Shown: piece by piece, positions 1 through 5,560 of the stretch | Numbering within the stretch: the stretch's first letter is position 1 | Layout: each line of letters begins with the position of its first letter | NCBI GenBank assembly: GCA_964439745.1 | Contig: CAYTQK010000210.1 | Location: forward strand, 1 to 5,878 | Direction of reading: 5' to 3' | Origin: CAYTQK01 sp964439745 | GTDB lineage: Bacteria > Desulfobacterota > Desulfobacteria > Desulfobacterales > Desulfosudaceae | DNA: 5,878 bases | Program-made: the position numbers and the translations under genes | Notes under the pieces: model-generated | Databases searched by the model: none | The model's input: only the letters and a program-made list of their open reading frames with translations | What the model was told of the DNA's origin: nothing

Positions 1-922
1 CGGTGGATTTCAGTTCGCCATCGGCCTTGTTGACCAGGATGATGTCGGCGATCTGGTCCAGCAGGTTCTCCAGGTTTTTTTCGGAAAGATCCGCGGCCAT
101 GCCGTTGATGGCCTGAAAAACGATCTCCGCCACCATCTTTTCCACGTTGCGGGTAACCACCCCGCCCACCACCGGCATGGAGCGACGGATGAAGGTCAGT
201 TCCCGGTTTTCCTTGATGGCCCGGCCCACGCGCAGGTTGACGTAGTCCCGGATATCTTCCTGGAAGTCACCGTAGTTTTCCAGGACCACCTGCTGCATCT
301 TGCCGGAAAACCATTTGACCATGTCTGGTTTGCGAGTCTTGACGACCTGGTCGACGATGCGGTCCAGGACCGGCGAACCCTGGCGGATTTCCGTCTGCAC
401 GCCTTCCAGCATGTTGACCACCACCCGGTCGGAAATCTCTTCCATGAAAATGGAATAGTACTTGGCCAGGGTGCGATAAATAAAATTATTTTTGAGATCG
501 ATCCAGCCCAGCCGCTGCAGCCGGTAGAGGATGGAGATAATCCGCAGAACGCGGACAAAGCGAAGGGTGCCGATGGGGATACAGCCGACAACGTCATACC
601 AGTGCAAAAAGGGGTAGAAGAACCAGCGGTGATAGGTATCCCGCTTAATGGCCAGGGCCCAGCGGATCAGCAGTTCGGTGATATAGATGCTGATAAAGGC
701 CAGGTCGTAGAAGAAGAAATCATGGTGCACCGGCCGGTAAAAATCGACAAATCCGCCGAGGTGTTGCTCCAGGAGGGACTGCACGGCCGGAATCCCGAAG
801 AGCCCGTCACAGAGGATCCAGGTCAGGTTGACCATCAGGATGACCAGCATGAACAGGTCGACCAGGATAAACAGGAAATCGCGTTTGCGGAGTCGTTCCA
901 TACCCTCTATTTTCTTTCTCAT
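1..922 (-). CDS. Voltage-sensor-domain membrane protein without a visible pore (C-terminus beyond window)
   Basis: The reading frame is open from 922 to the left edge (307 codons), so the C-terminus is missing. About residues 16-38 form a hydrophobic segment (S1), 70-92 a second (S2), 103-117 a third (S3) and 118-138 a fourth (S4). S2 contains Y80-x-x-E83-x-x-x-R87, S3 contains D110 in WYDVVGCIPIG, and S4 carries R121, R124, R127, R134 and R137. These are the hallmarks of the voltage-sensor domain of the Ion_trans superfamily, including the S2/S3 charge-transfer centre. From residue 139 the protein is polar and helical; I see no S5, selectivity filter or S6 in the next 165 residues. It may therefore be a voltage- or proton-sensing domain attached to a cytoplasmic domain of unknown function; ion conduction is not shown. 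The start is uncertain: in-frame ATGs lie at 949, 922 and 901. Only the last has a purine-rich GAGGG just upstream, and that is too close for a normal ribosome site. The gene follows the signalling operon in the same direction after 191 bp and may or may not be cotranscribed. Confidence 0.72.
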   Translation of the reverse strand, partial: MRKKIEGMERLRKRDFLFILVDLFMLVILMVNLTWILCDGLFGIPAVQSLLEQHLGGFVDFYRPVHHDFFFYDLAFISIYITELLIRWALAIKRDTYHRWFFYPFLHWYDVVGCIPIGTLRFVRVLRIISILYRLQRLGWIDLKNNFIYRTLAKYYSIFMEEISDRVVVNMLEGVQTEIRQGSPVLDRIVDQVVKTRKPDMVKWFSGKMQQVVLENYGDFQEDIRDYVNLRVGRAIKENRELTFIRRSMPVVGGVVTRNVEKMVAEIVFQAINGMAADLSEKNLENLLDQIADIILVNKADGELKST

Positions 923-1113
923 TACCGGGTCGGCCGGCGGAAATTCCATGGAGCAACAGCATCCCGCCGGGCCGCTCTGTTTTTTTCGTGTTCCAGGATA
1001 ATGGAAATTGCCGCAAAAATAAAGGGGGGCGGATCAAAAGACCATGGCGCAGCGGTTGTGCTGCCGGGAGAGCCAGGGGGCTCGGGCCCTGATCGACTGG
1101 TGTAATATCCGGG
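923..1113. other. Intergenic gap between the degenerate-GGDEF gene and the voltage-sensor gene
   Basis: This 191-bp stretch has no convincing gene, and I found no promoter that I would defend. It holds a short inverted repeat, GAGCC-AGGG-GGCTC at 1070-1083, which could form a 5-bp hairpin just after the upstream stop but has no T-tract on either strand, so it is not a convincing intrinsic terminator. Read-through from the upstream operon into the voltage-sensor gene is therefore possible. Confidence 0.4.
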
Positions 1114-3360
1114 TCAGGAAAGATTGTGAATGTTTTTGACCCGGAGGGCGACGTACTCCAGTTCGTATTTCATGGTTTTGATGAAGGCCTCGATATTGGG
1201 CCGTTCCTCCGGCTGGAAAGAGGTCGCTGAACCGGCCATGAGAACGCGCAAGGGGACGCCGCCGACTTCCAGGGCGGCGTCATGGAGGCTTTTGTTGATC
1301 CGCCGCAGGGCCAGGCGCGCCTCTTCGCGGGTCGCCATGGGCAGGATCACGGTCATGGTATCGGGGGTCAATTCGCCGATAATATCCGACTCGCGGGCAA
1401 TTTCCACCAGCCGTTGATAGGCTGCCTGCAGCAGTTCGGCCTTTTTGATCTTCTTGTCCGGGGGAAGCTTTTCCTGGGGCCGCACATTGACAATGGTAAA
1501 GGCCAGGGTGGACAGGTGGATGTGGTGGCGCTTGGCCCGGGACAACTCTTTTTGCAGGTGAAACTTCAAGTCTGAAGCCTTGAGAACGCCGGGCGGCATC
1601 TGGCGGTTGGCTTCCTGTTCCCGAAAGGCCGCCTCCTGCCGGCTGATGCGGTCGTAGATCCATTCAAAATCGTTTTCGTCGACCTGGCTGGCCTCGGCCT
1701 CGGTCCGGATCTGGCGCAGGATCCGCTTCAGCTGCTCGTTTTCCCGCAGGCTCTGCTCCATCATCTGCAAAAGGGTCTTCTGCGACTGGGGCGGTTCAGA
1801 GGAGAAAGTCACCAGGCCCTGATGCTCGGCCAGCTTTTCAAATACCTCGTCAATGCGGGTGTTGATCCGTTCTTCCATGCCGGCCAGAACATCGTTGTCA
1901 AAGTTCATGTGCTTTAACTGGGCGGCCAGACCGTCGCCGAGATTCGACATGATCTGACGGGTCCCGGCCCCCTCATCATTTTCTTCCCCGGCGGACATTT
2001 CCTGCTGCAGGGAGCTGCCCAGTTGTTCCACGTAGTTGATAAGGGTTTCTGTAAAGGCCTGCTGGTCGCCGGAACCTTTCCGGATTTCCGCGGCAATAGC
2101 GATCAGCTCCGCGGCCTGTTCCGGCTTTTTGCGGATTTCTTCCAGCAGTTCAGCGCCGTCCACCCCCACGGATTCGGCGGCTTCGTGCAGTACGCGGGAG
2201 AGACCTTCGCTTTCCAGTTCCCGGCCGAGATGCTGGATAAGCTGCAGGTATTCGGACAGGGGCATGCCTTCGGCCAGCAGGGCGGCTTTGATCTTGGGCA
2301 GCAGCCGTTTGAGTTCTTCCGGTTCCGGCACCAGGCGCCGCAGAATCTGGGCCAGGCGGGTGGTTGTAATATTCCCCTGCTGGTATTCCGATTTGATCAG
2401 CTTGACAATGACGTTGTCTGTCAGCGCGTTGACTTTATCATAGATTTCAGCTTCGTTGGCATAGGCCTGGTTGAGCGCCTTCTGGGATTCTATCCCCAGG
2501 GTCAGCTGCCGTTTCATCTCGCAGACCGCGTCGGCCACGGCCATCATGTCCGCCTGGCCGCCGTCCCCGATTTCCTTCTCGACTTCTTCGCTCAACGCCT
2601 GGATCTGGTAGAGAAGGGTGTCGCCGGAAGCGACTTCACCGGCCTCGTTGGTAAGGCTGCCCGGATGATCTCCGCCCGAAGAGGTAACCTGGCCCTGGGC
2701 GACCGCCTGCATGCCCTTGTTTTCCGCCTCCAGCATGTCCCGGGACAGGGCGCCGGGGTCGGCCATGAGGCTTTTCATGGAGAGTGCTTTACCCGTCTCA
2801 TCGGCCAGTACACTTTTCAGCAGCGTCTCCATGAACTGCTTCTGAAATTCCCGGCGGGATTCCCCGGAAACCTGCACTTGTTTTCCCTCGGTTTCTTCGC
2901 TGGTGACGATCTTTTCATCCCGGGTGACTTTCTTGTAAAAAACATGATTGATTTTAAGATACTCCACCCCCCGCCGCTGTAATTCCGCCATCATGCTCTC
3001 ACTGTCGGGATACTTGCCGGCAGCGGTAAAAATTTCGACAAAATGATGGATCTCTTCCGGCAAAAGGCCTTTGGCAAAGGAGACGGACTGAATGCCGGTT
3101 TTTTTGAACAGAGCCACGATGCGGCTGGAATTGATGCGCTGGTCCACCGGTTCATCATCCAGAAAAAGTTTATCCTGGTTTAAGATCAGGGAAATGGTGG
3201 CCACCTGCGGCAGGAGCGCGGTCAGGCCCTGGTGCAGACCGTCAATGGACTCCTTGATATGGGGATGATCGGTCTGGTACATCATGGCCCGGTTCAGCAG
3301 CAGGCAGATCATCCGGCTGACCTTGGCGTGTTCGGCTTTATCCAATTTCTGTTCGGCCAT
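1114..3360 (-). CDS. Large signalling protein with a C-terminal degenerate GGDEF-like domain
   Basis: The protein has 748 residues and no signal peptide or membrane segment, so it is probably cytoplasmic. Residues 11-145 form a compact mixed domain with the pattern LLNRAMMYQTDHPHI and later GIQSVSFAKGLLPEEIHHF; I recall similar N-termini in uncharacterised proteobacterial signalling proteins. Residues 145-300 are polar and low in complexity, probably a linker. Residues 300-455 are strongly helical, 525-590 look like a coiled coil, and 595-715 have the layout of a GGDEF domain (FHLQKELSRAKRHHIHLSTLAF, then SDIIGELTPDTMTVILP, then REEARLALRRI). Where an active diguanylate cyclase has R-x-GGDEF, this protein has GELTPDTM (662-669), so cyclase activity is very unlikely; a binding or scaffold role is inferred. 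The start at 3360 is chosen over an in-frame upstream ATG because AAGGGAG lies five bases before it. It overlaps the kinase gene by 23 bp, which suggests translational coupling. Confidence 0.85.
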   Translation of the reverse strand: MAEQKLDKAEHAKVSRMICLLLNRAMMYQTDHPHIKESIDGLHQGLTALLPQVATISLILNQDKLFLDDEPVDQRINSSRIVALFKKTGIQSVSFAKGLLPEEIHHFVEIFTAAGKYPDSESMMAELQRRGVEYLKINHVFYKKVTRDEKIVTSEETEGKQVQVSGESRREFQKQFMETLLKSVLADETGKALSMKSLMADPGALSRDMLEAENKGMQAVAQGQVTSSGGDHPGSLTNEAGEVASGDTLLYQIQALSEEVEKEIGDGGQADMMAVADAVCEMKRQLTLGIESQKALNQAYANEAEIYDKVNALTDNVIVKLIKSEYQQGNITTTRLAQILRRLVPEPEELKRLLPKIKAALLAEGMPLSEYLQLIQHLGRELESEGLSRVLHEAAESVGVDGAELLEEIRKKPEQAAELIAIAAEIRKGSGDQQAFTETLINYVEQLGSSLQQEMSAGEENDEGAGTRQIMSNLGDGLAAQLKHMNFDNDVLAGMEERINTRIDEVFEKLAEHQGLVTFSSEPPQSQKTLLQMMEQSLRENEQLKRILRQIRTEAEASQVDENDFEWIYDRISRQEAAFREQEANRQMPPGVLKASDLKFHLQKELSRAKRHHIHLSTLAFTIVNVRPQEKLPPDKKIKKAELLQAAYQRLVEIARESDIIGELTPDTMTVILPMATREEARLALRRINKSLHDAALEVGGVPLRVLMAGSATSFQPEERPNIEAFIKTMKYELEYVALRVKNIHNLS

Positions 3361-4267
3361 GGCTGCTCCCTTGCTGGTCAGCGGCGCCATGCCGGGCCGC
3401 GTACTGTCGCAGATCGTCGGCAAATTCCCGGCAGTCGGCGTAGCGGTCTGCCGGGGCCAGGGCGGTGGCCCGGCGCACGATGCGGTCCATCTCTTCGGTG
3501 AGCGCCGGATTCATTTGTGCAGGGGTGCTGGTGAACAGGCGGTCGTTCATTTTCAGGCGCAAAAGCTCCCGGGTCGTCTCGTGGGGGGCCAGGGGCAGGC
3601 GGGATACCAGCATCTGGAACAAGAGCATGCCGGTGGCATAAATATCGGCCCGGCCGTCCAGATCCTTGCCCAGAACCTGTTCCGGGGCCATGTTGGTGGG
3701 GGTGCCCAGGATGGCGGTTTTTCCTGATTCGGGGTCGCGAACGCTTTTGGAAATGCCGAAATCCATGAGAATGGGGCGGCGGGTGTGCTCTTCCATCAGA
3801 ATATTGGACGCCTTGACATCACGGTGGATGATGTCCTGGCTGTGCGCGTAGGCCAAGGCGTCCAGAACGGCCAGCACCAGGTCGAGAGTGGTGGCAACGT
3901 CCAGAAACCGTTTGGACGGGATGACATGCTTCTGCGCCCGCTCGATGAAGTAAGAGAGGGGTCTGCCCTGGATCAGCTGCATGGTGAAAAACAGGAACTC
4001 TTCGGTACTGCCGACTTCATATACCTGGATGATGTTGGGGTGGGACAGGATGGCGGCCAGTTCGGCTTCCTGCTGGAACATTTCCGCCCCGGCCTCGGTC
4101 AGCCTTGATTTGGGCAGGATCTTGACGGCAATCTGGCGTTTCAGGGTACGCTGGTAGGCGACAAAGATTACAGCCATGGCGCCGCGGTCCAGTTCCTTCA
4201 GCAGGGTCGAGGTGCCCACTTCCCGGCCGATCAGGTGGCTGAGATCTATCTTGGTAATGGCTGCCAT
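3338..4267 (-). CDS. Soluble Ser/Thr protein kinase (Hanks type, PknB-like fold)
   Basis: The 309-residue protein is almost entirely a eukaryotic-like protein kinase domain (about residues 12-290) that transfers phosphate from ATP to Ser/Thr. Visible motifs are K49 in IAVKIL (ATP anchor), E67 in the C-helix, HRD at 148-150 with N155, DFG at 169-171, APE at 194-196, and D208 in RADIY. All catalytic residues are present, so activity is likely. Oddities: the glycine loop reads LDRGAMAVIFVA, with D27 and A32 at the first and third glycine positions; the catalytic loop is HRDVKASN instead of HRDVKPxN; and the activation segment is GTPTNMAPEQ, with Asn where Tyr is usual. No transmembrane helix or PASTA/sensor domain follows; a 20-residue polar tail ends the protein. 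Start: ATG at 4267 just precedes the first conserved kinase strand; a longer frame back to 4441 overlaps the FHA gene and its extra residues do not look like protein. It sits 40 bp after the FHA gene and overlaps the next gene by 23 bp. Confidence 0.93.
   Translation of the reverse strand: MAAITKIDLSHLIGREVGTSTLLKELDRGAMAVIFVAYQRTLKRQIAVKILPKSRLTEAGAEMFQQEAELAAILSHPNIIQVYEVGSTEEFLFFTMQLIQGRPLSYFIERAQKHVIPSKRFLDVATTLDLVLAVLDALAYAHSQDIIHRDVKASNILMEEHTRRPILMDFGISKSVRDPESGKTAILGTPTNMAPEQVLGKDLDGRADIYATGMLLFQMLVSRLPLAPHETTRELLRLKMNDRLFTSTPAQMNPALTEEMDRIVRRATALAPADRYADCREFADDLRQYAARHGAADQQGSSHGRTEIG
3366..3372 (-). promoter_or_regulatory. Ribosome binding site of the degenerate-GGDEF gene, inside the kinase gene
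   Basis: On the minus strand this reads AAGGGAG, five bases before the ATG at 3360. It lies inside the last codons of the kinase gene and decides the start of the third gene: the longer reading frame beginning at 3423 has no comparable site. Confidence 0.7.
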
Positions 4268-4271
4268 AGCT

Positions 4272-4291
4272 GGATCCGGTTCAACCGATCC
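4272..4291 (-). promoter_or_regulatory. Possible hairpin in the leader of the kinase gene
   Basis: Just upstream of the kinase ATG the minus-strand RNA can fold as GGATC-GGT, loop TGA, ACC, a bulged G, then GATCC (8 base pairs). The best ribosome-site-like sequence, AAGGGGGG at 4299-4306, lies on the far side of this hairpin and is 31 bases from the ATG. The hairpin could mask the start or bring the distant purine tract closer. This is read by eye without an energy calculation. Confidence 0.35.
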
Positions 4292-4307
4292 CGGGTATCC
4301 CCCCTTG

Positions 4308-4985
4308 TTACGGAATCTGACGGATCTGTGCTGCCAGTTCTTTGGCGATCTTGTCATCCAGCAGCAGGCCCGCGGAAATTTCGATCCATTTGGCCAGTTC
4401 CTGGCTGTCCGCTGATGAGATGGTGTCCGGAGCTTTGTCAATATGGGCGTTGATCTGCCGGTTTAAAAACCGGGCCGTCATGGGACCGAAATGCGGCTGC
4501 AACAGGGCAAAGACCTGTCGATAAAAATCGGATTCTTTTGGGGCCGAATCACCGGGCCGGGGCGGGGCCTGTTCTTCACGGTTCAGGTCGATTCGGAAAT
4601 ACTGCATGATAACCTGGCCGATCTTGATCTCGTCCCGGTCCTTGAGTTCGATCCGGGTAATCGGCAAGTTGTTGACAAAAGTGCCGTTGGTGCTGCCGAA
4701 GTCCCGCAATGTGGACTGGTTGTCATGGGTCAGGATTTCGGCGTGTTTCTTGGAGGCGTAGGGCTTATTGATGACGATATCACAGGTCTCGTCCCGGCCG
4801 ATGAGCAAGCGCTCCTTGTACAGGCTGATGGCGTTGCCCAGGTCCGGGCCGGTGATGAAAACCAGGTAGGCACCTTTTTTCCGACCGGAATAGATGAGCG
4901 ATTCGTCTACCTGGAATTTCTCTGTCTGGAGAAAATCCAGGTCTTCCGGATTCAGCTGCAGCGTATCGTCGCTTTCTTTCGGCAT
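4308..4985 (-). CDS. FHA-domain protein with C-terminal helical domain
   Basis: This 225-residue protein carries a forkhead-associated domain at about residues 38-133, a module that binds phosphothreonine peptides. The defining residues are present: G63-R64-D65, S78 and H81 in ASKKHAEI, and N100-G101 in DFGSTNGTFVNN. A charged, proline-containing linker (134-150) leads to a second helical domain (153-224) containing LLQPHFGPMTARFLN and a LAKWIEISAGLLLDD segment. That domain has the look of small helical domains attached to bacterial signalling proteins, but I cannot name it with certainty. The first 30 residues are acidic and contain a threonine in SDDTLQL, a possible phosphorylation site. 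There is no signal peptide or membrane segment. It is the first gene of the operon and is followed at 40 bp by a Ser/Thr kinase, so it is a natural reader or substrate of that kinase. Start at 4985 is supported by GGAGG five bases upstream. Confidence 0.93.
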   Translation of the reverse strand: MPKESDDTLQLNPEDLDFLQTEKFQVDESLIYSGRKKGAYLVFITGPDLGNAISLYKERLLIGRDETCDIVINKPYASKKHAEILTHDNQSTLRDFGSTNGTFVNNLPITRIELKDRDEIKIGQVIMQYFRIDLNREEQAPPRPGDSAPKESDFYRQVFALLQPHFGPMTARFLNRQINAHIDKAPDTISSADSQELAKWIEISAGLLLDDKIAKELAAQIRQIP

Positions 4986-4987
4986 AC

Positions 4988-5000
4988 GAACCTCCGGTTC
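4988..5000 (-). promoter_or_regulatory. Strong ribosome binding site of the FHA gene within a small hairpin
   Basis: The minus strand reads GAACCGGAGGTTCGT directly before the ATG at 4985. GGAGG (4991-4995) is a full Shine-Dalgarno match with a five-base spacer and fixes the start. The same bases can pair as GAACC, loop GGA, GGTTC, which would place the ribosome site in the loop and 3' arm of a five-pair hairpin. Whether this weak fold matters in the cell is unknown. Confidence 0.75.
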
Positions 5001-5046
5001 TACAGCGGGTTTACGGAATTTTTCGCTCGAAGAAATATATATCGCT

Positions 5047-5075
5047 ATTATTTTAATTTATGAAAATTTTGTCAA
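5047..5075 (-). promoter_or_regulatory. Sigma70-type promoter of the FHA-kinase operon
   Basis: On the minus strand TTGACA (5070-5075, a perfect -35 box) is followed after exactly 17 bases by AATAAT (5047-5052, five of six matches to the -10 consensus). It sits in an AT-rich island (about 5030-5110) that contrasts with the GC-rich surroundings. Transcription would start near 5040, giving a leader of about 55 bases before the FHA start codon. Confidence 0.75.
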
Positions 5076-5230
5076 GAATAATTAAAAGAAAATATGGGTA
5101 ATAATCCGGGTTACTGGTACTTTTCGGGCGGGTGACAGCGATTCCGCAAGTGCTGCCGGAAATACCGGGAAAACGGCCGGTACAGGGTACGACAGCCGGG
5201 AACGATGCGTTTTGAAAATCCCGGGCAATG
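5076..5230. other. Non-coding stretch between promoter and terminator
   Basis: No gene is convincing here; the open frame that crosses the region runs through the terminator hairpin and has no ribosome site or protein-like composition. A short imperfect inverted repeat, GTAA...TTAC, lies just upstream of the -35 box (about 5098-5115) and could be an operator half-pair, but it is only four bases per arm. Another, TACCGG...CCGGTA, lies near 5163-5182. I recognise no riboswitch. An unannotated small RNA on the plus strand ending at the terminator is possible but has no clear promoter. Confidence 0.35.
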
Positions 5231-5266
5231 AAAAAAGGAGGGCTTGGTAGCAAGCCCTCCTTTTTT
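5231..5266. terminator. Bidirectional intrinsic terminator
   Basis: AAAAAAGGAGGGCTTG (5231-5246), a four-base loop GTAG, and the perfect complement CAAGCCCTCCTTTTTT (5251-5266) form a 16-pair palindrome: a GC-rich 10-pair stem flanked by an A-tract and a T-tract. Either strand gives a hairpin followed by six U. All visible genes are on the minus strand, so its clear job is to end the transcript of the glycosidase-like and small exported protein unit and insulate the operon promoter at 5047-5075. It could equally stop plus-strand transcription. Confidence 0.93.
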
Positions 5267-5325
5267 ATTGTTTGCACGCGGCAGTTTCCGGACTGGTTTC
5301 TCCTGCCGCTGGTCTCCGGCGCTGC

Positions 5326-5560
5326 TTACCGCAGCAGGCCGGTCATGGTTGACCAGAGCCGTCCGGCTGCCTGGGTCAGCCAGCTGCCGCCAGCGGTTGC
5401 TCGGGTCCCGGCCGTTTCAATGAAACAGCCGATGGCTTCGCTGTTGCTGTCGCGGTCCCCGCCGGACAAGCCCCCGCCAGCCGCCGGCGCACTTGTGGGG
5501 TTCGGCAAAAATCAGAAACGGCAGGAGCAGACAGAAAATATATCGCATACAGAGCCTCAT
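5326..5560 (-). pseudogene. Small exported protein with GCFIETA motif, broken by a frameshift
   Basis: An ATG at 5560 overlaps the upstream stop codon as ATGA, typical of translational coupling. It begins a signal peptide (MRLCMRYIFCLLLPFLIFAEPHK) in a frame that stops at 5417 after 47 codons, with an arginine-rich, unconvincing tail. The +1 frame is open from 5511 to a TAA at 5326 and reads SGGDRDSNSEAIGCFIETAG followed by a Trp-containing helix-like end. The Ser/Gly/Asp linker and GCFIETA recall the CFIATA-type motif found after signal peptides in many small deltaproteobacterial envelope proteins (from memory). Joining the frames would give about 77 residues. Candidate slip points are the T5 run at 5509-5513 (one base too many) and the G5 run at 5471-5475 (one base too many). 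It may be a decayed gene, a sequencing error, or two unrelated reading frames. Function is unknown. Confidence 0.42.

Noticed and set aside
807..1037. A minus-strand frame overlapping the start of the voltage-sensor gene.
   Set aside because: It overlaps the transmembrane-coding region in another frame and its product is proline/arginine-rich without protein-like pattern.
1070..1083. Intrinsic terminator after the third operon gene.
   Set aside because: The stem has only five pairs and no T-tract follows on either strand.
602..1105. A 167-codon open frame on the plus strand.
   Set aside because: Most of it is antisense to the voltage-sensor gene, whose motifs are clear; the product has no recognisable domain and no ribosome site.
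1114..1578. Active diguanylate cyclase.
   Set aside because: The RxGGDEF loop is absent and replaced by GELTPDTM, so c-di-GMP synthesis cannot be claimed.
2023..2982. A 319-codon open frame on the plus strand.
   Set aside because: It lies entirely antisense to the long, protein-like third operon gene, has a phenylalanine/glutamine/glycine-rich composition typical of a mirror frame, and shows no recognisable domain.
4268..4441. N-terminal extension of the kinase by 58 residues.
   Set aside because: The extra residues are the out-of-frame reading of the FHA protein's C-terminal domain, with no kinase homology; the ATG at 4267 fits the domain border.
5086..5230. A c-di-GMP or other riboswitch upstream of the operon.
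   Set aside because: The stretch lies upstream of the promoter for the minus-strand operon and shows none of the conserved riboswitch cores I know, so it would not be in the leader RNA.
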